This document shows positions 9,761 to 18,673 of a stretch of DNA of 64,000 nt, piece after piece (within the stretch, counting starts at the first letter, position 1; every line of letters starts with the position of its first letter). The notes beneath the pieces are model-generated. The model was given only the letters and a program-made list of their open reading frames with translations. It was not told the DNA's origin and made no database searches. The position numbers and the translations under genes were made by a program. Location: contig JAOTYK010000012.1 of NCBI GenBank assembly GCA_029861955.1, forward strand, positions 1 to 64,000. The letters are read 5' to 3'. The stretch comes from Acidobacteriota bacterium. Lineage in GTDB: Bacteria > Acidobacteriota > Polarisedimenticolia > Polarisedimenticolales > Polarisedimenticolaceae.

Positions 9761-10147
9761 TCATCTCTTCCTACCCCGGTTGACTCTGATCGGTAGAACT
9801 CTCAGCCACAGAACGACGGACAGGAGTACCCCTAGAGCATCGGCCACGCTATCGTACACACTCGCGTAGCGCCCCGGCAGATAGACCTGCCGCCATTCAT
9901 CGATCACCCCGAACGAGATCGCGATAGCGGCCGCGATCCATGTCGGCCGAGCCGCAGGCAATCGGCGCAGGCCACCGTGAGTCGCCCGCAGACACAGAAA
10001 CCCGAACAGACAGAATGCGCCAAAATGAACGCCCTTATCCCAGAGCGAATCGACGAACGGCAGATCTTCGTCGCCCTGGAGCGAGAGGACGTAGGCCATG
10101 AACAACACCACCGGCGCCCAGAGCCAGAGCCGTTGGAGGATGCTCAC
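9761..10147 (-). CDS. VanZ-like integral membrane protein
   Basis: The 128-residue protein has four hydrophobic helices in the VanZ pattern: an APVVLFMAYVLSL helix, WDKGVHFGAFCLFGFL with the conserved D-K-x-x-H-F, then FGVIDEWRQVYLPGR with the E-x-x-Q segment and SVYDSVADALGVLL. These are the signature residues of the family, whose founding member gives low teicoplanin resistance but whose general role is unclear. The start is GTG at 10147 because it overlaps the stop of the preceding small gene as GTGA; the open frame extends to 10339 but that part lies antisense-free inside other genes. It is the last gene of the rpsF-rplI operon by position. Confidence 0.8.
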   Translation of the reverse strand: MSILQRLWLWAPVVLFMAYVLSLQGDEDLPFVDSLWDKGVHFGAFCLFGFLCLRATHGGLRRLPAARPTWIAAAIAISFGVIDEWRQVYLPGRYASVYDSVADALGVLLSVVLWLRVLPIRVNRGRKR

Positions 10148-10317
10148 CTCTGAAAGAAGTACATCGCGTAGGCCATCAGGAGAGCCCCGCCGACCATCAC
10201 CATCCAGAGCTTGAGACCGAGCCGCAGCTGGGACTGGCGATCGTGACGCAACAGGCTGCCGAAGAACGCGGAAACCAGCGTCGAGAAAAGCAGCATGTGA
10301 AGGAAGTGGCTTCCCAT
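10144..10317 (-). CDS. Small two-helix membrane protein, unknown
   Basis: This 57-residue protein has two predicted membrane helices: FLHMLLFSTLVSAFFGSLL, and LKLWMVMVGGALLMAYAMYF. A basic/polar loop (RHDRQSQLRL) lies between them. The ATG at 10317 shares one base with the upstream stop (TGATG) and its own stop overlaps the VanZ start (GTGA). This tight nesting is the best evidence that it is real. No family is recognised; small proteins of this shape are common next to VanZ and TM2-like genes. Confidence 0.7.
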   Translation of the reverse strand: MGSHFLHMLLFSTLVSAFFGSLLRHDRQSQLRLGLKLWMVMVGGALLMAYAMYFFQR

Positions 10318-10814
10318 CAGGGCACTTTCCCACGTGCAATGTCCCAGACGTGGAACAGGAGCAGGAGGTTCATGAGACCGGCGGTCCAGAGGTAGGCCGT
10401 TCCGTACTGCGCGTGTCTGGAGCGGGCGCGTTCGCGGAACACCGTTCCGGCCGTCGGCGGATCGGGCGCGCGAGTGACCCCCGTCATCCGATAGACCGGA
10501 GACCCATAGACGACGGTTCGGGCGATGGGATCCGCAGGCCCGATTCCGAGATTGGCAACGACCTGCATCGTGGTCAGGAGGGGTTGCCGGCTGTCTCGAA
10601 GGGCCAGACGCCCATCGTGAGCCAGTCCCAGGCCGAAACAACTCCAGACGATGAGGCCGAACAACAACCCCTGATGCTTACGACCGAGCAGGAAGTGACC
10701 GAGACCCGGGAAGACCCATGCGGCCAAGATCGCCAACCAGGTGCGTGGTGCGTGAGGACCGGGAGCTATCGGCGGCTGCTTCAGTTCGATCGTGCCGCCG
10801 TCCTCCGCCATCAC
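10317..10814 (-). CDS. TM2/DUF6677-like membrane protein
   Basis: The 165-residue protein has a helix WLAILAAWVFPGLGHFLLG followed by RKHQGLLFGLIVWSCFGLGL. The P-G-x-G-H-x-x-x-G-x-x-x-x-G pattern is typical of TM2-related DUF6677 proteins. A C-terminal helix (AYLWTAGLMNLLLLFHVWDI) follows a soluble middle part. Start and stop both overlap neighbours: ATGA with the rplI stop upstream and TGATG with the small membrane gene downstream. It is therefore translationally coupled to L9. The function is unknown; the position after rplI is often occupied by membrane proteins in other phyla. Confidence 0.7.
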   Translation of the reverse strand: MMAEDGGTIELKQPPIAPGPHAPRTWLAILAAWVFPGLGHFLLGRKHQGLLFGLIVWSCFGLGLAHDGRLALRDSRQPLLTTMQVVANLGIGPADPIARTVVYGSPVYRMTGVTRAPDPPTAGTVFRERARSRHAQYGTAYLWTAGLMNLLLLFHVWDIARGKVP

Positions 10815-11386
10815 GCCTCCGCTACCTCGGTGTCGCTCGAGCTATCCGCGCTTTCGGTCTTGGCGTCGTCGGATCGGTCGTCATCCTCGGGATCGACTTC
10901 CTTCGGTTCATCGATGGTGGTCCCCGTATCGGCGACTCTACCGCCCTCGGCATCGACGATCAGTTTCACCGCGCCGTTCAGTTTCGGATGCAGTCGAACC
11001 CCGATCTCGAACGTACCCAGCATCTTGATCGGGCTGCTGATGATCAGCTTGCGACGACCCACGGTGACACCCTCGGCTGCGAGAAGTTCGGCGATGTCGC
11101 CGTTGGTCACGGAGCCGTAGAGCGTACCGCTCTCGCCGGCCTTACGGGTCGTTGTCAGTTTCAGCGCGGAAAGCCGGTCGACCATCGCCTGGGCGACCTC
11201 GATCTCCCGGACCTCCACCGCCGCCCACTGCTTCCGTTGATGCTGAACCTGTTTCATGTTGCCGGGAGTCGCCTCCCAGGCCATCTGCTTTGGAATGAGA
11301 TAGTTTCGAGCGTATCCACGCGCAACCGAGACGACCTCGCCTCGTACGCCCAGATTGTCGACGTGCTCTCGAAGAATCACTTTCAT
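10811..11386 (-). CDS. rplI: 50S ribosomal protein L9 with acidic C-terminal tail
   Basis: The 191-residue L9 starts with MKVILREHVDNLG, and the RGYARNYLIPKQMA motif gives a clear identification. The N domain, the long connecting helix and the C domain (GSVTNGDIAELLA... KLNGAVKLIVDAEG) are all present and end near residue 155. About 35 extra residues follow and are Asp/Glu/Ser-rich (PEDDDRSDDAKTESADSSSD); usual L9 length is ~148-150. A GGAGGT site lies ~10 bases before the ATG. It is the third gene of the rpsF-rpsR-rplI operon. Confidence 0.95.
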   Translation of the reverse strand: MKVILREHVDNLGVRGEVVSVARGYARNYLIPKQMAWEATPGNMKQVQHQRKQWAAVEVREIEVAQAMVDRLSALKLTTTRKAGESGTLYGSVTNGDIAELLAAEGVTVGRRKLIISSPIKMLGTFEIGVRLHPKLNGAVKLIVDAEGGRVADTGTTIDEPKEVDPEDDDRSDDAKTESADSSSDTEVAEA

Positions 11387-11409
11387 CGTCGTCGTACCTC
11401 CGCTCGCCG

Positions 11410-11694
11410 CTAGTCGCTGGAGAAGGGCAAGAGCGCGATCATGCGAGCCCGCTTGATCGCCTGCATCAATTGCCGTTGGTGTTTGGCACAGGTCCCAGAG
11501 ATCCGCCGAGGCAAGATCTTCGAACGCTCAGGTGTGTAGTTCTGCAGCGTCTTGAGGTCCTTGTGGTCGATCCATTGTGTCTTCGCTTCGCAGAACTTGC
11601 AGTACTTCCGACGACGAAAGAGAAACCGCCGCCGTCCATAGCCACCTTTTCCGCCAGCACCCCGTCCGCGGGGTCCACCACGCATCGCCATCAT
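11410..11694 (-). CDS. rpsR: 30S ribosomal protein S18
   Basis: The 94-residue protein has the S18 core: [20 protein letters not shown], then [20 protein letters not shown] and [20 protein letters not shown]. The N-terminal ~25 residues are Gly/Arg-rich. Three Cys (KYCKFC and GTC) and a His suit a zinc-binding 'C+' form. The start overlaps the rpsF stop (ATGA); several in-frame ATGs follow at codons 1, 2 and 4, so the exact start is ambiguous by a few residues. S18 pairs with S6 on the platform of the 30S subunit. Confidence 0.95.
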   Translation of the reverse strand: MMAMRGGPRGRGAGGKGGYGRRRFLFRRRKYCKFCEAKTQWIDHKDLKTLQNYTPERSKILPRRISGTCAKHQRQLMQAIKRARMIALLPFSSD

Positions 11695-12266
11695 TCACCT
11701 TCCTTGGGTTTTGCGACGGCCTCGGCACTGGCCGTGTCCGACGTCTCAAAGGCCTCGCTGACTTCAGCGGTTGCGGGCTCGGACACTTCGGGGCTCTCGG
11801 GAGTCTTGACCGTGTCGGTCGACTCCGTTGCCTCAGCGGACGCTTCGGCATCTTCGCCGGCTTCTGCCTTGGCCTTGGCCTCGGCTTCAGCCTCTGCGGC
11901 GCGCCGAGCCTCTTCGACCTTCGCCTCTTCGCGGCGAATGATCTCCTCGGCCGCGCGTTTGCGAGCATCGGCCGCCCATTCGCGCTCGAGGAGGACGGTC
12001 AACGATCGAAGCACCTGATCCGAGAGCCGGATGCGACGTTCGAGTTCCTTGGGAACCTCGGAGTCGGCATCGTAGAGGAAACGGATATAGACACCGTCCT
12101 CATGCTTGCGGATGGGGAATCCGAGTCGGCGTCGACCCATGCGATCACAGGTGACAAGGTCACCACCGCCGCTGTTGACGACATCGAGCAACGCGTCAAC
12201 GGTCGCCTTCTCGTCTTCCTCTGACAGGGTGGGCGGGGTGATAAAGAGAGTTTCGTACAGAGCCAT
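11691..12266 (-). CDS. rpsF: 30S ribosomal protein S6 with long Ala/Glu-rich tail
   Basis: Residues 1 to ~100 form a normal S6 ([17 protein letters not shown], then [19 protein letters not shown]). The protein then continues for ~90 residues of low-complexity sequence: an Ala/Glu/Lys helix-like part ([20 protein letters not shown]) followed by a Ser/Thr/Pro/Glu-rich end. The total is 191 residues against 95-135 normally. The start is ATG at 12266, five bases after AGGAGG; an in-frame GTG at 12272 abuts the Shine-Dalgarno site and was not chosen. It is the first gene of the S6-S18-L9 operon. Confidence 0.94.
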   Translation of the reverse strand: MALYETLFITPPTLSEEDEKATVDALLDVVNSGGGDLVTCDRMGRRRLGFPIRKHEDGVYIRFLYDADSEVPKELERRIRLSDQVLRSLTVLLEREWAADARKRAAEEIIRREEAKVEEARRAAEAEAEAKAKAEAGEDAEASAEATESTDTVKTPESPEVSEPATAEVSEAFETSDTASAEAVAKPKEGE

Positions 12267-12414
12267 CAGCACCTCCTCATGGAGTAAAGCCGCCCACGGA
12301 CCCTGCCGCGAGCGAGGGGTGCCCGGGAACGAGTCCCGGATCCACGTTTTTCAAAACCGTCCAAACAGACCGAATGACCTTAACACCCAGCGCGGACCGC
12401 TGCCAGCGAGGGGT

Positions 12415-12445
12415 CCGGAGGGAGGGTCCGAGACCCTCCCTCCGG
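12415..12445 (-). terminator. 14-bp perfect hairpin downstream of the pyrophosphatase gene
   Basis: CCGGAGGGAGGGTC (12415-12428) pairs perfectly with GACCCTCCCTCCGG (12432-12445), with a 3-base loop. It begins 5 bases past the hppA stop. No U tract follows on the minus strand, so it may be an intrinsic-like terminator, an RNA 3'-end stabiliser, or act with Rho. The rest of the 184-base gap to rpsF (12267-12450) holds the rpsF leader. Confidence 0.6.
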
Positions 12446-12450
12446 CCAGA

Positions 12451-14490
12451 TCAGATAAGCAACGGGGCGATCACCAGGCTGACGACCGACATCAGTTTGA
12501 TCAGGATGTTCATCGAGGGACCGGACGTATCCTTGAACGGATCTCCGACCGTATCTCCGACGACAGCTGCTTTATGGGCGTCACCACCCTTGGACTCGCC
12601 GGGTACCTTGCCCTGCTCAATGTCCTTCTTCGCGTTGTCCCACGCACCACCGGCGTTGGACATCATCAATGCCAGCAGCACGCCGGCCACCGTGGCCCCG
12701 GCGAGCATGCCGCCCAGAGCCTCCGCTCCGAGAACGAAGCCGACAAGAACCGGTGCGATCACCGCGGTCAGGCCGGGAAGAACCATCTCCTTCAACGCCG
12801 CACGGGTCGAGATATCCACGCAGCGAGCGGCATCCGGCTTCGCATTGGGGTCACCCTCGAGAAGGCCGGGGATCTCTCTGAACTGACGACGGATCTCCTC
12901 GACCATCTGGGCCGCCGCTCGACCCACCGAGGTCATCGTCAGGGCACCGATGAAGAACGGCAGCGCGCCACCGATCAGGAGCCCGATGACGACCGTCGGC
13001 TTGGTAATCAGGATCTGGAGCGTGCCGTCCGGCCCGCCGGCCGCCTGCGTGTAGGCGGAGAACATCGCCAGAGCCGTCAGCGCGGCCGATCCGATGGCAA
13101 ACCCCTTACCGATGGCGGCCGTGGTGTTCCCCAGCGAGTCGAGACCGTCCGTGATCTTCCGAACTTCCGGTCCAAGGCCTGCCATCTCCGAGATACCGCC
13201 GGCGTTGTCGGCGATCGGCCCGTAAGCGTCAACCGACATCGTGATCCCGACGGTGGCCAACATCCCTACCGCCGCCACGCCGATGCCGAACAGTCCGGCA
13301 TACATGTTGGCAAGGTAGATGCCGCCACAGATCAACAGTACCGGAATCGCCGTGGATTCCAGACCGACCGCAAGGCCGGCGATGATGTTGGTCGCGGGAC
13401 CGGTCTTACTGGCATCCGCGATCCGCATGACCGGACCGGCAGACGTGTAGTACTCGGTGACGAGGCCGATGGCGATCCCGACGAACGTACCGGTCAGTAC
13501 GGCAATAAACACGCCATTGGCGATGTCCTGCCCGGCGATCCAGGCGTAACCACCGCCAAGGAACAGCGCGGCGGAGATGAAGGTCGAGTTTCGCAGCGCG
13601 GCAGCCGGGCTGAAAGACTTCAGGATTCGCATCGAGAGGATGCCTAGAAGCGAGGCCACCAGGCCGATACCGGCCAGGATCAGAGGCAACGCCATCAACG
13701 CGGCTCTCGTTCCTTCGAGGTCGGCACCATCGGCGACGATGACGCGGAGCCCCTCACCGGCAGCGGTGGCGGCCAGTGCAATCGAGGCGATAATCGAACC
13801 GACGTACGACTCGAAGATGTCCGCACCCATGCCCGCCACGTCGCCGACGTTGTCACCCACGTTGTCGGCGATGACGCCCGGGTTTCGCGGATCGTCCTCG
13901 GGAATCCCCGCCTCGACCTTACCGACCAGGTCGGCACCCACATCGGCGGCCTTGGTGTAGATGCCCCCACCGACACGCGCGAACAACGCGATCGAGGATG
14001 CACCCATGGCGAAGCCATTGATGTACTGCGCCGACGCGACGTCGCCGAATCTGATGAAAAGGATGCCGACACCCACCAGACCGAGGGATGCGACGGAAAC
14101 GCCCATCACGGCGCCGCCGTTGAACGCCAGCAACAGCGCACGCCCCTGTCCTTCGGCCTTGGCCGCCTGCGTCGTGCGAACATTCGCACGGGTCGCCGAC
14201 TTCATGCCGAAGAATCCGGCCAAGACCGAACAGACGGCACCGGCAATGAATGCCGTCGCCGTTTGGCCGCCCAGCTGCCAGAACAGCAGGCCTGCCACGA
14301 CCACCACGAACCCGGCAAGGATCGAGTACTCGCGGCGCAGAAAGGCCATCGCGCCGTCGTGGATCGAATCGGCGATTTCTTGCATGCGCTTGTCACCGGC
14401 GGGCGCGCTGCGCATGCTGAAGTAGAGGACGATCGCGAAGATTAGCCCGACCCCGCCCAGTATGGGCAGGAGGGAGACTATGTTATCCAT
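12451..14490 (-). CDS. hppA: Membrane-bound ion-translocating pyrophosphatase (K+-dependent type)
   Basis: The 679-residue protein has ~16 membrane helices and hydrolyses pyrophosphate to pump H+ or Na+ across the membrane. The signature [20 protein letters not shown] and the Asp-rich [19 protein letters not shown] bind Mg-PPi. In the [10 protein letters not shown] segment the diagnostic position is Ala rather than Lys, which in this family marks K+-dependent enzymes. Whether it moves H+ or Na+ cannot be settled by eye. The ATG start gives [13 protein letters not shown], a first membrane helix. It lies downstream of pth (55-base gap), and a perfect hairpin follows its stop. Confidence 0.95.
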   Translation of the reverse strand: MDNIVSLLPILGGVGLIFAIVLYFSMRSAPAGDKRMQEIADSIHDGAMAFLRREYSILAGFVVVVAGLLFWQLGGQTATAFIAGAVCSVLAGFFGMKSATRANVRTTQAAKAEGQGRALLLAFNGGAVMGVSVASLGLVGVGILFIRFGDVASAQYINGFAMGASSIALFARVGGGIYTKAADVGADLVGKVEAGIPEDDPRNPGVIADNVGDNVGDVAGMGADIFESYVGSIIASIALAATAAGEGLRVIVADGADLEGTRAALMALPLILAGIGLVASLLGILSMRILKSFSPAAALRNSTFISAALFLGGGYAWIAGQDIANGVFIAVLTGTFVGIAIGLVTEYYTSAGPVMRIADASKTGPATNIIAGLAVGLESTAIPVLLICGGIYLANMYAGLFGIGVAAVGMLATVGITMSVDAYGPIADNAGGISEMAGLGPEVRKITDGLDSLGNTTAAIGKGFAIGSAALTALAMFSAYTQAAGGPDGTLQILITKPTVVIGLLIGGALPFFIGALTMTSVGRAAAQMVEEIRRQFREIPGLLEGDPNAKPDAARCVDISTRAALKEMVLPGLTAVIAPVLVGFVLGAEALGGMLAGATVAGVLLALMMSNAGGAWDNAKKDIEQGKVPGESKGGDAHKAAVVGDTVGDPFKDTSGPSMNILIKLMSVVSLVIAPLLI

Positions 14491-14545
14491 CGCCTAGAAC
14501 ACTCCTTATTCCATCGAAACCACGACCGCAACGGTCATGTCTGTA

Positions 14546-15157
14546 TTAGTTATCCGTAGCCGCCGCATCGGCGCGAAAGCCGTTAAAGCGGTTCATCGCT
14601 ATTTCAAGCCCCTCATCGACCGCAACCTCGATTGCATCGGCCGCTGCCACGATGAGTCTCGTTACCCGGTCCTGTTCCGCACTCTCAAACCGCTGCAGGA
14701 CATAGTCGGCCAGTTCCACGTCATCGCGACCCGCGCCGCGAACTCCGAGACGAATCCGCCCGAAGTCCGTTCGATCCAGCGCCTCGATCATCGATCGAAC
14801 GCCGTTATGTCCCCCATGTCCACCGTCAGTTCGTAGTCGTAGTCTGCCGACCTCCAGGTCCGCATCGTCGTACACGGCAGCGCAGGACGCGGCGGCGATC
14901 CCGAAGTGTTCGCAGACCCGCCGGACCGCCAGACCCGAATGGTTCATGTAGGTACGTGGCTTCGCAAGAATCACGGACCGGTCGCCCCGCTCCCACTCGC
15001 AAAGGTCGTAACCGTCCACCGACTCGCCCATCGGACGAAACCGCATTCCACGACGGCGAGCCAGGAGATCCAGAACCTCGAAGCCGATGTTGTGTCGCGT
15101 CCCAGCGTAGGCCCGCCCCGGATTGCCGAGGCCGAAGATCGCATGCAAATCGGTCAC
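14546..15157 (-). CDS. pth: Peptidyl-tRNA hydrolase
   Basis: The 203-residue Pth family enzyme recycles peptidyl-tRNAs that drop off the ribosome. The family motifs are all visible: FGLGNPGRAYAGTRHNIGF with the catalytic His, KPRTYMNHSG with the substrate-binding Asn, a YDDADL acidic segment and DGGHGGHNGVRS. The start is GTG at 15157. It follows rplY by 15 bases, as in many bacteria where the order is prs-rplY-pth. The length is normal with a few extra C-terminal residues. Confidence 0.94.
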   Translation of the reverse strand: MTDLHAIFGLGNPGRAYAGTRHNIGFEVLDLLARRRGMRFRPMGESVDGYDLCEWERGDRSVILAKPRTYMNHSGLAVRRVCEHFGIAAASCAAVYDDADLEVGRLRLRTDGGHGGHNGVRSMIEALDRTDFGRIRLGVRGAGRDDVELADYVLQRFESAEQDRVTRLIVAAADAIEVAVDEGLEIAMNRFNGFRADAAATDN

Positions 15158-15172
15158 CTGAATACCGCCGGA

Positions 15173-15877
15173 TCAACTGTCGCCACCCTCGGATTTCTCG
15201 GCGGGCTTGTCCCCACCCTCGGCCGCTTCGGCACCCTCGGCACCCTCGGCGCCCTCGGCCAATTCGGCAGCGTCCTCGTCGACGACCTCGACCTCTTCCT
15301 CGGCGCGCGGTGCGGCGACGACGGCGAGGATCGATTCTTCGTCGTCCAGGATCTGTACACCCTCCGGAGCGGTGAGATCCTTCACGGAGATGTGATGGCC
15401 GATCTCGAGCGCGGAGACGTCAACGTTGAAGTGCTCCGGAATCGAATCCGGTAGACAACTGACCTCGACCGAACGATGAACGAAGTCCAGAATGCCGCCA
15501 TCGTTCTTGACGCCTTCGGGCGTGCCAACGAGCTCGACTGGAACGGAAACGTGCAGCTCTTGTTTCGGGTCGACCCGCAGGAAGTCAACATGGATCAGTT
15601 GGTCCGTGACGGGATGCCGCTGCAACTCACGAAGCATCACATCGCGACTCTGGTCGCTGCCTTCCATCGCTAGTGTAAAAATCGTATTGCGTCCCGAGTC
15701 GCTGTAAACGACGTTCTCGACCTCGCGGGGATCGACACTCACCGCGAAGGAGCCCATGTTCATCCCGTAGACGTTTCCGGGAACACGCCCAGCGGCTCGC
15801 ATCCGCCGACTGGCGTTGGTTCCGAACGATTCGCGGCTCGTGACGGGCATCTTCAGTCGCTTGCTTTTCTGTACCAT
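15173..15877 (-). CDS. rplY: 50S ribosomal protein L25, CTC (long) form
   Basis: The 234-residue protein has an N-terminal 5S-rRNA-binding domain (SRESFGTNASRRMRAAGRVP, then LRELQRHPVTDQLIHVDFLRV) and the beta-rich TL5/CTC C-terminal domain (VPVELVGTPEGVKNDGGIL, PEHFNVDVSALEIGHHI). After residue ~190 comes an acidic tail with repeated Ala-Glu-Gly units (EGAEGAEGAEAAEGG). The repeat is also visible in the DNA as near-tandem 9-mers around 15225-15265. The ATG start is preceded by AAGGAAG. It sits between prs and pth, its usual place. Confidence 0.94.
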   Translation of the reverse strand: MVQKSKRLKMPVTSRESFGTNASRRMRAAGRVPGNVYGMNMGSFAVSVDPREVENVVYSDSGRNTIFTLAMEGSDQSRDVMLRELQRHPVTDQLIHVDFLRVDPKQELHVSVPVELVGTPEGVKNDGGILDFVHRSVEVSCLPDSIPEHFNVDVSALEIGHHISVKDLTAPEGVQILDDEESILAVVAAPRAEEEVEVVDEDAAELAEGAEGAEGAEAAEGGDKPAEKSEGGDS

Positions 15878-15978
15878 GACAATCGCTTCCTTCGTCCGGC
15901 TCCGTCCGCGATACTCGGGGACGGACAGGCTCGATAGTTTGGGGTAAACGCTAAAACTCAGACCCTGAACAAAACTCT

Positions 15979-16920
15979 CTAGACAAACAATGAACTGACG
16001 GACGAGCTACTGTGGATTCGCGCGATCGCCTCGCCCAGGAGATCCGCGACCGACAGGACCAGAAGCTTGGGCTCCTGCGTCTTCGACTCCGGCAGCGGGA
16101 TCGTATCGGTGACAACGACTCGCTCGATGTCGGCACTGGCCAACCGCTCCATCGCCGGGTCACTGAGAACGGCGTGAGTAAAGCAGCCCACGATGGACTT
16201 GGCGCCTTCTTCCTTGAGCGCACGGACCGACCCTACGAGGGTCCCTGCCGTGTCCACCAGATCGTCGACGATCACACAGGTCCGATCGCTGACATCACCG
16301 ATGACGTTCATCGTCACGGCGACGTTGGCCTCGATACGACGCTTGTCGATGATCGCCAGATCGGCGCCAAGCCTCTTGGCGTAAAAGCGCGCACGCTCCA
16401 CACCGCCGGCATCCGGCGACACGATCGTCAGATTCTCGTAGGACTGCGCCTCGATCCAATCGAGAAGGACCGGTGCCGCGTGGAGATGATCGACGGGCTT
16501 GTCAAAGAACCCCTGAATGGCGGGCGCGTGAAGATCCATCGTCAGGATGCGATCGACACCGGCGGCCTCCAGGAGATCCGCCACGAGTCGTGCCGTAATC
16601 GGTACCCGAGGTTTGTCTTTCCGATCCTGGCGCGCGTAGCCGTAGTACGGCAGGACCGCCGTGATTCGATGAGCCGAGGCACGCTTGATGGCATCGACCG
16701 CCACCAGCAATTCCATCAGGTTCTCGTTTACCGGCGGAGCCGTCGGCTGAATCACGAAGACGTCGGTCCCGCGCACATTCTCGAGAATCTGTGTGTAGAC
16801 CTCGCCGTCCTTGAAACGCGAGACGTTCCATTCGCCCAACGGCAAATGGAGGTAATCGCAGATCGCCCTGGAAAGACGCGGGTTTCCGTTTCCGGAAAAG
16901 ACCTTGAGTTCACTCTTCAT
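15979..16920 (-). CDS. prs: Ribose-phosphate pyrophosphokinase (PRPP synthase)
   Basis: This is a 313-residue class I PRPP synthase, which makes phosphoribosyl pyrophosphate from ribose 5-phosphate and ATP. It has FSGNGNPRLSRAICDYL at the N terminus, the flexible-loop region YYGYARQDRKDKPRVPIT, the metal-binding DLHAPAIQGFFDKPVDHL and the PRPP loop VIVDDLVDTAGTL. The length matches the family (310-320). It is transcribed after ispE and tRNA-Gln, with 101 bases before rplY in which I see only a possible weak hairpin. Confidence 0.96.
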   Translation of the reverse strand: MKSELKVFSGNGNPRLSRAICDYLHLPLGEWNVSRFKDGEVYTQILENVRGTDVFVIQPTAPPVNENLMELLVAVDAIKRASAHRITAVLPYYGYARQDRKDKPRVPITARLVADLLEAAGVDRILTMDLHAPAIQGFFDKPVDHLHAAPVLLDWIEAQSYENLTIVSPDAGGVERARFYAKRLGADLAIIDKRRIEANVAVTMNVIGDVSDRTCVIVDDLVDTAGTLVGSVRALKEEGAKSIVGCFTHAVLSDPAMERLASADIERVVVTDTIPLPESKTQEPKLLVLSVADLLGEAIARIHSSSSVSSLFV

Positions 16921-16968
16921 GGGTATTTAACGCGGGACGAGAACGTCTTTGACGGGATCGAACGGAAT

Positions 16969-17043
16969 TGGCTGGGGCGGTAGGATTCGAACCTACGAAT
17001 GCCGGCGCCAAAAGCCGGTGCCTTACCGCTTGGCGACGCCCCA
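16969..17043 (-). tRNA. tRNA-Gln (anticodon UUG)
   Basis: The minus strand folds as a full cloverleaf. The acceptor stem is TGGGGCG with CGCCCCA, the anticodon stem is CCGGC/GCCGG around a 7-base loop TTTTGGC (anticodon TTG), and the T arm contains GGTTCGAATCC. The 3' CCA is encoded (16969-16971). It lies between ispE and prs on the same strand and is probably co-transcribed. Confidence 0.96.
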
Positions 17044-17144
17044 TCCGTCATGACGGTTGGAAGCGCACGAAACGAACGCCTCGAACGGATGCTCCTCCGT
17101 ACTCTGGGTTGATGGCCCCGCGCTCCAGGCGTCGCGTCGGCAAT

Positions 17145-18071
17145 TCAAACCCGCCCCCCGGACTCGAAGACGACACCCTGCGAGGTAGTCGTCGTCGGTA
17201 CCACCGACCACCCTCGAAACCGCTCATCCTTCGCTCCCCATTCACGGAGCGCGTCGGCCGCCCGTTTCGCCGCAGGACCCTCATCGAAGAGTCCAAAAAC
17301 AGTCGAGCCACTACCACTCAGCATCGCGTGTTGCGCGCCGTGTCTTCGCAACTCGTCACAAAACACTCCGAGGTCCGGCCAGCGGCTGAAGACCGGCTGC
17401 TCAAGATCGTTCACAAGAGCACTCAAGTCTTTTACTAACGGCCACTTACCGCCTCTGAGGTCGGGAAAACTATCACCGATCTCAGGGAGTGTCAACAAAC
17501 CGGAGAGGGCGTCGAACGCCTCCGCGGTGGGGACTCCGAAGGGGGGTAAGCCGAGGACCAGCCAGCGTCTGGGAGCCGCTGCGACGGCCTCGATTCGATC
17601 CCCGCGCCCGCGCCCGCGCGCGGCTCCACCGACGAGGAAAAACGGCACATCGGCCCCCAATTCCCGGGCGACCTCGTGGAGGACCGGCTCCTCGACCGAC
17701 AGATTCCAGAGACGGGTGAGGAGCCGGAGAGCTCCGGCGGCGTTGGAACTCCCCCCACCCAGGCCTCCCTGCAGGGGGATCCGCTTCAAGAGCCTCATGC
17801 GAACCGGACGGGCGGCGTCGGGGAAACGCCGGCGGAGCGCCTCGACCGCACGGGCGACCAGGTTGGAGCCGTCGACCGGAAGCTCCGGATGGTCCGTCGT
17901 CAACGTCAACGGCGGCGCGTCATTGTCCGCCGTCTCGGCCTCGATCCGGTCCCAGAGCTCGATCGCCTGAAACAGCGTATCGAGGGTGTGGTAGCCGTCG
18001 GCACGTCGATCCAGAACCCGCAGCCAGAGATTGACCTTGGCCGGACAGCGGACGACGAGAGAGCCGCTCAT
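17145..18071 (-). CDS. ispE: 4-diphosphocytidyl-2-C-methyl-D-erythritol kinase
   Basis: This is a 308-residue GHMP kinase of the MEP isoprenoid pathway. The start AKVNLWLRVLDRRADGYHTL is the substrate-binding signature, PLQGGLGGGSSNAA is the ATP-binding glycine loop, ELGADVPFFLVGG carries the catalytic Asp, and MLSGSGSTVFGLF is the third GHMP motif. The ATG overlaps the stop of the upstream lipoprotein gene (ATGA). The order ispE, tRNA-Gln, prs, rplY, pth is conserved in several phyla. With ispA at 42696 it shows that isoprenoids are made by the MEP route. Confidence 0.95.
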   Translation of the reverse strand: MSGSLVVRCPAKVNLWLRVLDRRADGYHTLDTLFQAIELWDRIEAETADNDAPPLTLTTDHPELPVDGSNLVARAVEALRRRFPDAARPVRMRLLKRIPLQGGLGGGSSNAAGALRLLTRLWNLSVEEPVLHEVARELGADVPFFLVGGAARGRGRGDRIEAVAAAPRRWLVLGLPPFGVPTAEAFDALSGLLTLPEIGDSFPDLRGGKWPLVKDLSALVNDLEQPVFSRWPDLGVFCDELRRHGAQHAMLSGSGSTVFGLFDEGPAAKRAADALREWGAKDERFRGWSVVPTTTTSQGVVFESGGRV

Positions 18072-18673
18072 GGGGCCTCTCCATCGACGTCAACGATGCG
18101 TTCGGTGGGGAACCGGTCGAGCTCGTGGATCTGGACGCCCGGCGGCGGCCGGCCCGTGCCCAGGCTCGCGGCGTCTCCACCCAACGGTCGGATGCGACGC
18201 AGGTCGAAGGTCAATCGCACGTGGGCGTCCTCGACCTCGAGCGACTCCGGGAGGATCGACGTCGGCGAAGCCTGGCGCTCGACCCGCCAACCGTTGGGGG
18301 CAACACCCTCGAGAATCGCGCCGACGAGGCTCTGCGCGGTGAGACGCACGCCGATCCAGTCCCCCAGCATCGTTCCGTCGTCGTCCCCTACCCAGGCTTC
18401 GCCGTGACGAACATCGGTCATCGACAACCGTCCGTTGCCGGCGTCGAGGATCCAGACGGTGGTCCCGACGGGGGTCAGGATCTCTGCGTGGATTCGATCG
18501 GGTGTCGCGACGTGAAGCAGCATGCGGAAGCGACGACGATGTCCCTCGTCATCCTGCACCGCGACCCTGTAATAGCCGAACCCCGGGTCGTCCGTGGATC
18601 TCGGCTGCAGGTCCGGCCCGCGATGGCAGCCCACAACCCACAGACCGAGCAACGCCAGTCCGATCGACCTCAG
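18068..18673 (-). CDS. LolB/DUF4292-like outer-membrane lipoprotein (start uncertain)
   Basis: The protein has a lipoprotein signal (RSIGLALLGLWVVGC, with Cys at about residue 16) followed by a ~180-residue soluble domain. The pattern of 'LLHVATPDRIHAEILTPVG' then 'VWILDAGNGRLSM' resembles LolB-like/DUF4292 lipoproteins, which bind lipids or lipoproteins at the outer membrane. The best-placed start is CTG at 18673, which overlaps the TPR gene stop as CTGA; no ATG, GTG or TTG gives both a basic n-region and the hydrophobic stretch without reading deep into the upstream gene. CTG starts are rare, so the coordinate is tentative. The stop overlaps the ispE start. Confidence 0.6.
   Translation of the reverse strand: MRSIGLALLGLWVVGCHRGPDLQPRSTDDPGFGYYRVAVQDDEGHRRRFRMLLHVATPDRIHAEILTPVGTTVWILDAGNGRLSMTDVRHGEAWVGDDDGTMLGDWIGVRLTAQSLVGAILEGVAPNGWRVERQASPTSILPESLEVEDAHVRLTFDLRRIRPLGGDAASLGTGRPPPGVQIHELDRFPTERIVDVDGEAP

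Noticed and set aside
12267-12414. S6:S18-binding autoregulatory motif in the rpsF leader
   Set aside because: A small CCGGGA/TCCCGG hairpin is present (12323-12339), but I could not match the conserved CCG bulge and flanking helices of the known motif.
12106-13647. 513-residue open frame on the plus strand
   Set aside because: It lies antisense to hppA and rpsF, is rich in Arg/Gly/Asp/His without domain pattern, and is explained by high-GC codon structure of the pyrophosphatase gene.
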